DNA of 5,703 nucleotides from Chlamydiota bacterium (GCA_011065065.1 JAAKFL010000133.1:1-5703), one strand, 5' to 3'. Shown: positions 1-5,703, numbered from the stretch's first letter. The notes: generated from the sequence alone by a model not told the origin. Program-made: numbers and translations.

Positions 1-444
1 GGATTTCCTGTTCTTCTAGTTAATGTTCCCATGATAAAAAGTCGTGGTGAATGGACTCCTGATATCAATTATAATCACCTACAAAAAGCGCTGATTATTG
101 CACTAGCAACAAAACCGTATTGTCTAACTGGGAATGAAATTAGATTTATCAGGAAATATTTTAAAAAAACATTAGAAGCTTTTGGGTCTGAATTTGGAGT
201 CAGCCATGTAGCCGTCATTGACTGGGAATCTGAAAAAAATAATCCTGCTAAGATGAACCCTGCAACTGAAAAATGCATACGGTTATTTATTTTAGATTCT
301 TCAGTAAAAGCAGACAAAAAATTCCGTGAAGGTTATCACGACGTTGAAATAAAAAAACTTGCCGAACAACAAAAAAGCAAACACAGAAAAAGGCGACAGC
401 CTAGCCCGACTAAGCTTGATATTAAAGAGCTACAAATTGCGTGA
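1..444 (+). CDS. MqsA/HigA-type helix-turn-helix protein, 5' end cut by window edge
   Basis: Probable DNA-binding protein of the antitoxin-like HTH group (MqsA/YgiT C-terminal domain type). The reading frame is open to base 1, and the residues before the first ATG (position 31) read GFPVLLVNVPM, which fits the family's N-terminal part. No Shine-Dalgarno site precedes that ATG, so the true start lies to the left and 147 codons are visible. Counting from base 1, the HTH spans about residues 43-77: LTGNEIRFIRKYF, then a turn and FGVSHVAVIDWE, which looks like the recognition helix. A short strand-like stretch (CIRLFIL, 92-98) and a Lys/Arg-rich tail follow. In this family the domain binds operator DNA and, in toxin-antitoxin pairs, represses its own promoter. 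Any N-terminal zinc-finger part would be off the edge. No toxin gene lies downstream, so a partner, if any, is upstream; it may equally be an orphan regulator. Confidence 0.75.
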   Translation, partial: GFPVLLVNVPMIKSRGEWTPDINYNHLQKALIIALATKPYCLTGNEIRFIRKYFKKTLEAFGSEFGVSHVAVIDWESEKNNPAKMNPATEKCIRLFILDSSVKADKKFREGYHDVEIKKLAEQQKSKHRKRRQPSPTKLDIKELQIA

Positions 445-462
445 ATGTCAGAGGTCTGTCAG

Positions 463-485
463 TGTCAGGGGTCAGACCCCTGACA
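463..485. repeat. 11-bp-arm palindrome, REP-like or terminator hairpin
   Basis: TGTCAGGGGTC (463-473) and its exact reverse complement GACCCCTGACA (475-485) flank a single A. As RNA this folds to about a 10-bp stem. A near-copy of the left arm, AATGTCAGAGGTC, lies at 444-456. It could pair with 475-487 across 13 positions with one mismatch, giving two competing hairpins. GGGGTCAGACCCC-type palindromes are, from memory, common as dispersed elements in many bacteria, sometimes linked to REP-associated transposases; that link cannot be shown here. It lies 19 bases after the HTH gene stop and lacks a following T-run, so it may be a weak terminator, a mobile palindrome, or both. Confidence 0.7.
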
Positions 486-685
486 TTCAAAACTGCGCCC
501 CTGCGTTTTATTTCTATTCCTAGAATTTTTGTTTGAGATCACGCATTTAACAAACTGTTATTTAAAGTTTTACACAAGTTAGGTTGACGCGTATGCGGTC
601 TTAGCGTTTAAATTATAGTGCCCCAAATTACTTCTTTTAGACTTATTAGTAAAATAGTTTTTAAATTAATATTGAATAAATTCTA

Positions 686-714
686 ATGATTTTAATTTAG
701 TTAAATGTTATAAT
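686..714 (+). promoter_or_regulatory. sigma70-like promoter for the HEMSH membrane protein
   Basis: A consensus -10 TATAAT lies at 709-714. The hexamer 17 bases upstream, ATGATT (686-691), matches TTGACA at only three positions. Transcription would start near 721, giving a leader of about 40 bases that ends with TAAGG (749-753), 8 bases before the ATG at 762. The surrounding sequence is so AT-rich that chance TATAAT-like hexamers are likely, so position and spacing are the main support. Confidence 0.45.
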
Positions 715-761
715 CAAAAAACTTAATAATAATTAATTGTTTAATAAGTAAGGTTTTTTTT

Positions 762-1391
762 ATGACGATTTTAACTTCATTGCTGTGGGGAAGTGAGGGT
801 TCCTTTCAGATTTTAGGTGGTCACATTGCTTTTAATAATGAACCTCAAAAATTTGCAACTGATGTTAACTTAGATGGGGCTGGCCTCATTTCACGATTGG
901 CCATCACGTGTCTCAAAAGAGAACCACTACGCCTACTGACTTTTGGTTATGTTCATGTGTTTGTGCATGAGATGAGTCATTCCATTGCGCATAAATTGCT
1001 TAAGAAAGGAAGTTTTGATGCTGTTGTTGATACGAGAAACTGTATGGGGTATACGAGGTTATATTCTTCTGGTTTAGCGAATTCTACTTGGAAAAATACC
1101 GTGATTAGTGCTGCTGGTCCAATGGGGGACATAGCTTTTTCTACTATCTTGTTAGTGGCTGCGACTGCGTTGAAAAGTTACATTTCTTGGCCCATTGCTT
1201 TGGCATTAGGAGGTGGAGCTGTAGTTTGGATAGCTGGAGAGCTTTTGTATGCTTATGTTTCCGCTTCCAAGGGGGATGGTGGGGATTTTGGCCAAATCAG
1301 AAAACAAGGTAATTGGCATCTTGCCTTAACAAGCACGGCAATAGTTGCTCAAACTGCCCTAGGAATTTTTGCAGCAATCTACTTTCTATAA
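762..1391 (+). CDS. multi-spanning membrane protein, M50/site-2-protease-like HEMSH motif
   Basis: A 209-residue membrane protein with the signature of a zinc metallopeptidase. HEMSH at residues 69-73 fits HExxH, with His69 and His73 as zinc ligands and Glu70 as catalytic base. Two further landmarks follow in the order used by M50 (site-2 protease) enzymes: AAGP at 117-120 at the start of a hydrophobic stretch, and GDGGD at 171-175, where Asp172 or Asp175 could be the third ligand. Hydrophobic segments lie at about 62-80 (carrying the motif), 113-137, 142-167 and 186-209. Such enzymes cleave transmembrane substrates within the membrane. There is no PDZ domain, and the protein is about half the length of RseP, so it is a minimal version. 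No substrate or partner is evident next to it. The start is the only ATG after a suitable SD (TAAGG). Protease activity is inferred from motifs only; the exact family is not certain. Confidence 0.7.
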   Translation: MTILTSLLWGSEGSFQILGGHIAFNNEPQKFATDVNLDGAGLISRLAITCLKREPLRLLTFGYVHVFVHEMSHSIAHKLLKKGSFDAVVDTRNCMGYTRLYSSGLANSTWKNTVISAAGPMGDIAFSTILLVAATALKSYISWPIALALGGGAVVWIAGELLYAYVSASKGDGGDFGQIRKQGNWHLALTSTAIVAQTALGIFAAIYFL

Positions 1392-1419
1392 AAAATATTT
1401 GATAAATTCCAAATATTTT
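1392..1419. repeat. 9-bp AT inverted repeat overlapping a promoter
   Basis: AAAATATTT (1392-1400) and its exact reverse complement AAATATTTT (1411-1419) are separated by GATAAATTCC. The left arm begins one base after the stop codon of the membrane-protein gene. The element covers most of the -35 hexamer region and the spacer of the next promoter. It could be an operator. As a terminator it would be weak because the stem has no G:C pair. In such AT-rich DNA a chance dyad is also possible. Confidence 0.4.
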
Positions 1420-1428
1420 GTCTATAAA
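1399..1428 (+). promoter_or_regulatory. sigma70-like promoter for the 774-residue protein
   Basis: TTGATA (1399-1404; five of six matches to the -35 consensus) and TATAAA (1423-1428; five of six to the -10 consensus) are 18 bases apart. The predicted transcript starts near 1435 and gives a leader of about 40 bases before the GTG at 1477. It lies entirely between the two genes, so the large gene can be expressed independently of the membrane-protein gene. Confidence 0.5.
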
Positions 1429-1467
1429 ATATTACCTTATGTGTACAATCACAGGCAATTGATTTTT

Positions 1468-1472
1468 GGAGG
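1468..1472 (+). promoter_or_regulatory. GGAGG ribosome binding site that decides the GTG start
   Basis: GGAGG lies four bases before an in-frame GTG at 1477. It is the only strong Shine-Dalgarno sequence near the 5' end of this reading frame. The longest version of the frame would begin at a TTG (1369) inside the preceding gene and upstream of the likely promoter, without a recognisable SD. This site therefore argues for 1477 as the start. Confidence 0.7.
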
Positions 1473-1476
1473 CGAG

Positions 1477-3801
1477 GTGCAATCACTATCAAATAGTCTA
1501 CATTATGTCCCCACGATTAAGCATTTTAAGTTACTTGATAGAAAAAAAGACCTACAAACGTTTATTGAAAGATATATCCGTTCTCAAAATTGTCGCATTA
1601 CCGATGTTACTTACAAAGAAGTTCTGAAAGCGGCTCATTGCGAACCGGAATTATCTAAGATGATAGAAGATTTGGGAAGCCGTTATGTAAAAAAACTTGT
1701 TGTTTTTGAACTAGAAAAAGAAAAGTTGAGTCGTCTCAACTTAGTCACAGATAAACTTTTTACGGAGTCATTGGAACAACGTCAAGATTTACTCGATTCA
1801 TTTTCAAGTCCACTTTTAATTTCGATCATTTGTGATTTGAATCTCGATAATGGAGAAAAAATTGATAGTCTTTTTAACGAAAGGGCTGAGCTTGAAGTTT
1901 ATCGTTTTTTGATGAACGAACCTCCTAAATATGATTTTTTTGATATTTTGCGTCGAGATTATGAGCTTTGGCTCAGAAAAAACCTTCCATCAATGATACC
2001 CAAAGTTTATGAACATTATGATGTTGAACTGAATAAATGTTCCGAGAAACCGCTGGAATTGGAGAAGTTAATTGACGAATTGAGCACTTCAGATTTGTCC
2101 GAAAAAGTTGAGGAATTAGCCTGTAGAGTTGAAGCAGAAGCCAAACCTCCAAACTTCTCTTGTTTAAGTTATCCTGATAGAAAAGTTTTGATTTATTCTC
2201 CAAATTTTACCCTGTCCGTTAAGCGCAACTCTACTGTTATTGTCACAATGATTTTATGTCTTCAAATATTTGGTTCCTGCTCAAGTACCTTTTCGAATTA
2301 TCGTTATCGGAGCTCCTTAAATGTATCTGAGATCATAGTCAATCCCGATGCTTCTGAAAGTCGTGTCAGGCATTGTATAAGATACCTTTATAAGGATTTT
2401 ACAAAGAGTCGAGAAGATCTTAGCAAATGCATTCGAGTTGAAAAGAGAAACAATAAAAGTATTAAAAGAGATGAAGAGTTGACTTTGCCTCTTGATTTTA
2501 CTGGAATTTCTTCTGATAAATCCGAAGACTCCTCACCGAAAAAGAACTCATCACCTAAGATAAAAGGAATGTTTTCTTCACCTCGGTTGCGGAGAATAAC
2601 AAGCCCTAAAAGGTTAGTTAAAGGATCTCATAAACGGACTCATTCCTCCCATTTATCGTATGTGAAAAATAGGAAGAGGGTGACAGTCTCTGCAAACTCT
2701 CTCTTAATAAATACGACTAAGAGTTCTGGTTTTCAAAGAAAGCTTTCTTCCAAGAGGCCATTAAAAACATTTAAGGATTTATCCCGTGAAATCGATGCCT
2801 TGATTCCTCATTTTATTGGAAGCTTGCAGGCCTATCAGGAAAATGATCTCATTGATCTGATAAACGAAAAACTTCAAGGATTTGAACATCTTTCTCTTCA
2901 TCCAAAATATGAAAAGAAAGTTAATGAGAAAGTCAAAAGGTTTCTTCACTACCAAAAGGACATTGAAGATCTGATTCAAAATTTCTTGTATATTGATAAA
3001 GACACATATGAATTATCAAGGGTCTGTTCTTTGCCATTGATGGAGCAATTAAAGGATGACAATTTGACATTAAGATTGTTTTCCGAAAATATTTGTCGTC
3101 GATTGTTGGGAAGGAAACACCCAATGATCCCGGATTCTGAAAAACTTCGACGTCTTCTTCAGAGAATTTTTTATAAGATTTATGAAGCAGGATATCAGAA
3201 TTTTATAAAATGTCATTCGGCAACAAAAGAAGATCTTCTGATGATATCAGAACTTGAAGCTAGAAGACTTTTGTGTCAAACGTTTCGTCCCATCCAACTA
3301 TTTATTTTCCCTTATATATTGGAGGAAGATCGTCAACGGATTGTGCTCAATTTTTCAACTCTTTTTCCCAATTTAAACCAGCAAGAAGTTAGTGGCGGTT
3401 CTATTTCAAGTGCTTCAGGAGAATTTTTAATAATGGAGTGTACCGTGAAATCCCAGCTTTCTAAAAAAGATCCGGTTGTGACTGCTAGGATCGCGCGTGA
3501 TGTATTGATCCTGAAACATGATCATTGCTTTCATCTCATTCGAAATTCGGAAGAAAATCCATTTGCTAAGCTTGTTTTCTCTGACTGGACTGTTCGTAAC
3601 TTTAAGCGTGAAGAATGGATGAGATATTGTACGATAAAAAGTCTAAAGTTTGTCTATGGTGCATCTTTAGAACAAGTGGAGTTTGTGATCAAATGCCTGA
3701 GAGATGCCACTCACAAATGCAGGCACCAGGAATTTGAAGAGGATGATTTGAAAAAAATCATGTCTCTTATGGAAATTGAGACTCTGATGAACATGAAATA
3801 A
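1477..3801 (+). CDS. uncharacterised 774-residue protein with SP-rich basic linker, possible effector
   Basis: I do not recognise this protein. From the GTG start, residues 1 to about 320 are mostly helical and soluble, with charged stretches such as LEKEKLSRLNL. Residues about 320-430 are low-complexity and rich in Ser, Lys, Arg and Pro, with four [S/T]SP[K/R] motifs at 352-355, 358-361, 367-370 and 375-378 and basic clusters (RLRR, SPKR). Residues about 430-640 are again helical. Residues about 645-745 alternate strand-like stretches and end in a helix (SLEQVEFVIKCLRDA, 730-743 region), a pattern like a PH fold, and contain HDHCFH (681-686). There is no signal peptide or membrane segment. 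A disordered basic linker between folded regions is typical of host-directed proteins of intracellular bacteria, but a type III secretion signal cannot be judged by eye. It is AT-rich (18 of 60 bases G or C at 1681-1740). The frame is uninterrupted over 2.3 kb, which supports a real gene. A longer form starting at TTG 1369 would add 36 residues and overlap the previous gene by 23 bases. Confidence 0.8.
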   Translation: MQSLSNSLHYVPTIKHFKLLDRKKDLQTFIERYIRSQNCRITDVTYKEVLKAAHCEPELSKMIEDLGSRYVKKLVVFELEKEKLSRLNLVTDKLFTESLEQRQDLLDSFSSPLLISIICDLNLDNGEKIDSLFNERAELEVYRFLMNEPPKYDFFDILRRDYELWLRKNLPSMIPKVYEHYDVELNKCSEKPLELEKLIDELSTSDLSEKVEELACRVEAEAKPPNFSCLSYPDRKVLIYSPNFTLSVKRNSTVIVTMILCLQIFGSCSSTFSNYRYRSSLNVSEIIVNPDASESRVRHCIRYLYKDFTKSREDLSKCIRVEKRNNKSIKRDEELTLPLDFTGISSDKSEDSSPKKNSSPKIKGMFSSPRLRRITSPKRLVKGSHKRTHSSHLSYVKNRKRVTVSANSLLINTTKSSGFQRKLSSKRPLKTFKDLSREIDALIPHFIGSLQAYQENDLIDLINEKLQGFEHLSLHPKYEKKVNEKVKRFLHYQKDIEDLIQNFLYIDKDTYELSRVCSLPLMEQLKDDNLTLRLFSENICRRLLGRKHPMIPDSEKLRRLLQRIFYKIYEAGYQNFIKCHSATKEDLLMISELEARRLLCQTFRPIQLFIFPYILEEDRQRIVLNFSTLFPNLNQQEVSGGSISSASGEFLIMECTVKSQLSKKDPVVTARIARDVLILKHDHCFHLIRNSEENPFAKLVFSDWTVRNFKREEWMRYCTIKSLKFVYGASLEQVEFVIKCLRDATHKCRHQEFEEDDLKKIMSLMEIETLMNMK

Positions 3802-3803
3802 CC

Positions 3804-3833
3804 TTGAAATCTTTTGCGATTTGATCTTATATC
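3804..3833 (+). promoter_or_regulatory. weak promoter-like pair just before the AidB-like gene
   Basis: TTGAAA (3804-3809) and TATATC (3828-3833) are 18 bases apart in the 38-base gap. A start 6-7 bases after the -10 would fall at about 3840, the A of the start codon, implying a leaderless or nearly leaderless message. No good Shine-Dalgarno sequence is present (only GAG at 3834-3836), which fits that reading. The alternative is read-through from the preceding gene. Confidence 0.25.
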
Positions 3834-3839
3834 GAGTTT

Positions 3840-5525
3840 ATGAAGGTCATCGAAGAAACCAAGCAGGGGAACGCCCAAGGTCGTCAGGATCTTGCTGAGT
3901 GGGAGAAAGAAATAGGCGAAAATCTATACTTGAATGATGAGGATTTTCAGCATTCCGTCTCAATGTATCTTGGCGATCAAAGGCTCGAGAATGAACTGGT
4001 CGAGTTCGCAGAAAGAGTTGCCAAAGACCTAGACCCGCTTGTTCAAGAAAATCACCAGGCCCAGAATTTGCCCCGCATCGAGCATTATGACGGAGTGGGC
4101 CAAACAACCGAAAGGGTGGTTCATCATCCAAGTTACGCCGCTGCAGGAGATATCATCTATGGTTCTCGTATTATGGAACGGATGGCCAAGCCGGGAGGAC
4201 TTTTAGAAGCTCTGACATTTATGTTTCTTTCGTCCCAAGCCGGAGAGGCGGGACATAATTGCCCTGTCGCCTGCTCTGCAGGCATCATTCGTGTCTTGCA
4301 AAAAGTCGAAGACTTTCCTCAAAAAGATTTCTTTATGAAAAAGCTTATCGAGCCCTCGTATAGAGATAATTTTACCGGAGCTCAGTTTGTCACTGAGGTG
4401 CAAGGAGGGTCGGATGTAGGATCTAATGCCGCTGAGGCTTACAAGGATGCGCAGGGAAGATGGCTGATTCAAGGAGAAAAATGGTTTTGCTCCAATGCGG
4501 ATGCCGACCTGATTCTAATGACCGCGCGCTTCAATCCATCGGTTTCAGGAACCAAAGGGTTAGGGCTGTTTTGTGTTCCGGCAGTTTTAGAAACCGGCGA
4601 GCGGAATCACTATACAATGCGGCGACTCAAAGAAAAGTTGGGCACAAAAACTTTGGCCACAGCCGAAATGGACTTTCATGGAGCTCATGCGATTCCAATG
4701 GGATCTCCTGAAAACGGTTTTAAAGTGCTTATGGAAAATGTGCTGCATATTTCCAGAATCTTCAATGCATTCTGCGTTGTGGGTATGGGACGACGAGCGT
4801 TTCATATCGCTTTGTCTTATGCCAAGCATCGCAAAGCCTTTGGAAAGCCCATTATCAATTATCCACTTGTTCAAGAAAATCTGGCTCGAATCAAATCCGA
4901 AAACACGGCCCTTATGGCTTCGATTTTTGCCGCTACCAAGTTACAAGATGACTTTGATGTAGGAAAAATTGAAGGAGATGAGGCAAAACTTCTTCTGAGG
5001 CTTCTGGCGAATCTCAATAAGTACCTCACAGCACTTTGGGCTGTCGAACATATTCATCATTCTCTCGATGTTCTTGCGGGTAACGGCACGATTGAGAGCT
5101 TTTCATCCATTCCTCGTCTTTTGGATGACAGCATCATTTGCGAGAATTGGGAAGGAACCCACAATGTTTTGCGCATGCAAATTTTGAGGGATATTCTCCG
5201 TTACGAAATCGACAAGATTTTCATCAATCATTTACTGGAAGAAGGTAAAAATCCTAATGTGGATCGACTCAAAAGAGAATTGGAAGCTTTTAGATCATCG
5301 GGTCCAGAGCTACAAAGCTTGCAGATCAAGTCTATAGTCCATCAAATGGCTTTGATTTACGCATCTCTTCAACTTCAGACTGAATCTCAGCATCAATTAA
5401 AAATGGGCAACGATTCGAAAAAGCGCTGTCTCGATCTTTTTCTGAGAATTCATATGGACGAGAACAGTGGTGATATCGACCGCGAGTACCTTAATATGGT
5501 AGGTGCAATAGTTTCACTTCCATGA
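3840..5525 (+). CDS. AidB-like FAD-dependent acyl-CoA dehydrogenase
   Basis: A 561-residue flavoprotein of the acyl-CoA dehydrogenase superfamily, in the AidB subgroup (E. coli AidB is about 540 residues; ordinary members are about 380). Features in order: an extra N-terminal helical region with the AidB-like HYDGVGQTTERVVHHPSY (82-99); QAGEAGHNCPV (133-143), matching the AidB segment before the flavin site; FVTEVQGGSDVGSN (183-196), the FAD/substrate signature; GEKWFCSNADADL (212-224); RLKEKLGTKTLA (262-273); HRKAFGKPI (330-338); AGNGTIESF (413-421); and ENWEGT (435-440), where Glu438 sits where the catalytic base of the superfamily usually lies. The enzyme would oxidise an acyl-CoA at the alpha-beta bond and pass electrons to an electron-transfer flavoprotein. 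AidB itself is also linked to alkylation-damage response and binds DNA through its C-terminal region, so the physiological role stays open. An in-frame stop at 3822-3824 and no other start codon in between fix ATG 3840. It is richer in G+C than its neighbours (32 of 60 bases at 4381-4440). No catalytic defect is visible. Confidence 0.9.
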   Translation: MKVIEETKQGNAQGRQDLAEWEKEIGENLYLNDEDFQHSVSMYLGDQRLENELVEFAERVAKDLDPLVQENHQAQNLPRIEHYDGVGQTTERVVHHPSYAAAGDIIYGSRIMERMAKPGGLLEALTFMFLSSQAGEAGHNCPVACSAGIIRVLQKVEDFPQKDFFMKKLIEPSYRDNFTGAQFVTEVQGGSDVGSNAAEAYKDAQGRWLIQGEKWFCSNADADLILMTARFNPSVSGTKGLGLFCVPAVLETGERNHYTMRRLKEKLGTKTLATAEMDFHGAHAIPMGSPENGFKVLMENVLHISRIFNAFCVVGMGRRAFHIALSYAKHRKAFGKPIINYPLVQENLARIKSENTALMASIFAATKLQDDFDVGKIEGDEAKLLLRLLANLNKYLTALWAVEHIHHSLDVLAGNGTIESFSSIPRLLDDSIICENWEGTHNVLRMQILRDILRYEIDKIFINHLLEEGKNPNVDRLKRELEAFRSSGPELQSLQIKSIVHQMALIYASLQLQTESQHQLKMGNDSKKRCLDLFLRIHMDENSGDIDREYLNMVGAIVSLP

Positions 5526-5589
5526 TAAATAAGTCACTTCTTGGAGCCCCGAGCGGCTATCGCCTCTAATATCACAAAGAAAACTCAGC

Positions 5590-5703
5590 AGGGCTGGAAG
5601 CCCGACATTTGTCAGCCCAGGCTGTAGCGGAGCGGAGGCCTGGGACCATTCAAACATCATATAAAGCCCTGAAAGGGTGGCATATGCCGCGGTCAGTGTC
5701 ACC
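5590..5703. repeat. GC-rich hairpin cluster, likely dispersed intergenic repeat, runs off right edge
   Basis: Three hairpins occur in about 90 bases: GGGCT-GGA-AGCCC at 5591-5603; CCCAGGC (5616-5622) pairing with GCCTGGG (5638-5644) across a 15-base loop rich in GCGGA; and CCCT-GAA-AGGG at 5667-5677. The first and third have similar shape: a G/C stem, a three-base loop of the GGA/GAA type, then CGACAT or TGGCAT. This suggests a modular REP-like element. From memory, similar units (GCCCTGAAAGGG-type) are abundant between genes in environmental chlamydiae and planctomycetes, but copy number cannot be seen in one window. A 62-codon open frame on the minus strand lies within it and is most likely fortuitous. 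The repeat begins about 65 bases after the dehydrogenase stop and could also help end that transcript. Confidence 0.6.

Larger units (their letters stand above)
445..761. other. 317-bp non-coding gap, palindrome then AT-rich promoter region
   Basis: No coding region or RNA gene is apparent on either strand. The left part (about 445-500) holds the palindrome annotated separately. From about 600 onward the sequence becomes very AT-rich; bases 661-720 contain only 6 G or C. A second, weaker promoter-like pair (TTGACG at 584-589, TTTAAA at 607-612, 17-bp spacer) would give a leader of roughly 140 bases for the next gene. I rate it below the TATAAT promoter nearer the gene. The 3' end of the HTH gene has no hairpin with a clear T-tract; the palindrome is the only terminator candidate. 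Confidence 0.7.

Noticed and set aside
458..467. GTCAGTGTCA occurs here and again at 5692-5701, possibly element ends or direct repeats flanking the block
   Set aside because: About 15 shared 10-mers are expected by chance in a window of this length, and the flanks do not extend the match on either side.
584..612. TTGACG/TTTAAA promoter-like pair as the main promoter of the membrane-protein gene
   Set aside because: The -10 is poor and the leader would be about 140 bases; the TATAAT at 709-714 is better placed. Kept only as a secondary possibility.
445..761. tRNA, riboswitch or CRISPR content in the non-coding gap
   Set aside because: No cloverleaf-like sequence, no regularly spaced repeats and no recognisable riboswitch core were found.
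3847..4131. 94-codon minus-strand frame opposite the AidB-like gene, and similar frames at 4203-4472 and 4587-4874
   Set aside because: They are antisense shadows of a well-conserved enzyme gene whose plus-strand reading explains the sequence.
4460..4962. Two plus-strand frames (4460-4711 and 4678-4962) within the dehydrogenase gene
   Set aside because: They are out of frame with conserved dehydrogenase motifs, have no SD, and their proteins look random (Cys/Ser/Arg-rich).
5543..5566. Hairpin after the dehydrogenase stop (GAGCGGCTATCGCCTC area) as an intrinsic terminator
   Set aside because: Only three continuous pairs form and no T-run follows.
5514..5702. 62-codon open frame on the minus strand
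   Set aside because: It lies inside the hairpin-rich repeat, overlaps the end of the dehydrogenase gene, runs to the window edge and has no recognisable protein features.

Overview
The window looks like chromosome from a low-GC, intracellular-lifestyle bacterium. A Chlamydiae relative of the amoeba-symbiont type (Parachlamydia/Simkania-like) is my best guess. It rests on the kind of genes present (a large orphan protein with a eukaryote-style basic SP-rich linker, a small HExxH membrane protein, an AidB-like dehydrogenase, an MqsA-type HTH protein) and on a GC-rich hairpin repeat at the right edge. There is no rRNA, tRNA or phylogenetic marker to prove it. All four genes lie on the + strand.

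Layout. Bases 1-444 are the 3' part of an antitoxin-like helix-turn-helix gene that is cut by the left edge. Bases 445-761 are non-coding: a strong 11-bp palindrome with a nearby degenerate copy, then a very AT-rich stretch with a sigma70-like promoter. Bases 762-1391 encode a 209-residue multi-spanning membrane protein with an HEMSH zinc-protease motif. Bases 1392-1476 are a short intergenic gap with a second promoter overlapped by a 9-bp AT dyad. Bases 1477-3801 encode a 774-residue protein that I do not recognise. It has a helical N-terminal half, a disordered Ser/Pro/Lys/Arg linker with four [S/T]SP[K/R] repeats, a second helical region, and a possible PH-like segment near the C-terminus. 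Bases 3840-5525 encode a complete AidB-type acyl-CoA dehydrogenase of 561 residues. From about 5590 to the right edge runs a hairpin-rich dispersed-type repeat.

The genes do not form an obvious pathway. The large protein has its own promoter and a strong Shine-Dalgarno site, and the AidB-like gene is visibly richer in G+C than the two genes before it. This reads as two or three independent transcription units side by side, probably with accessory or lineage-specific genes (762-3801) next to a conserved metabolic gene (3840-5525). The most interesting item is the 774-residue orphan, which could be a secreted host-interacting protein; that role is inference only.
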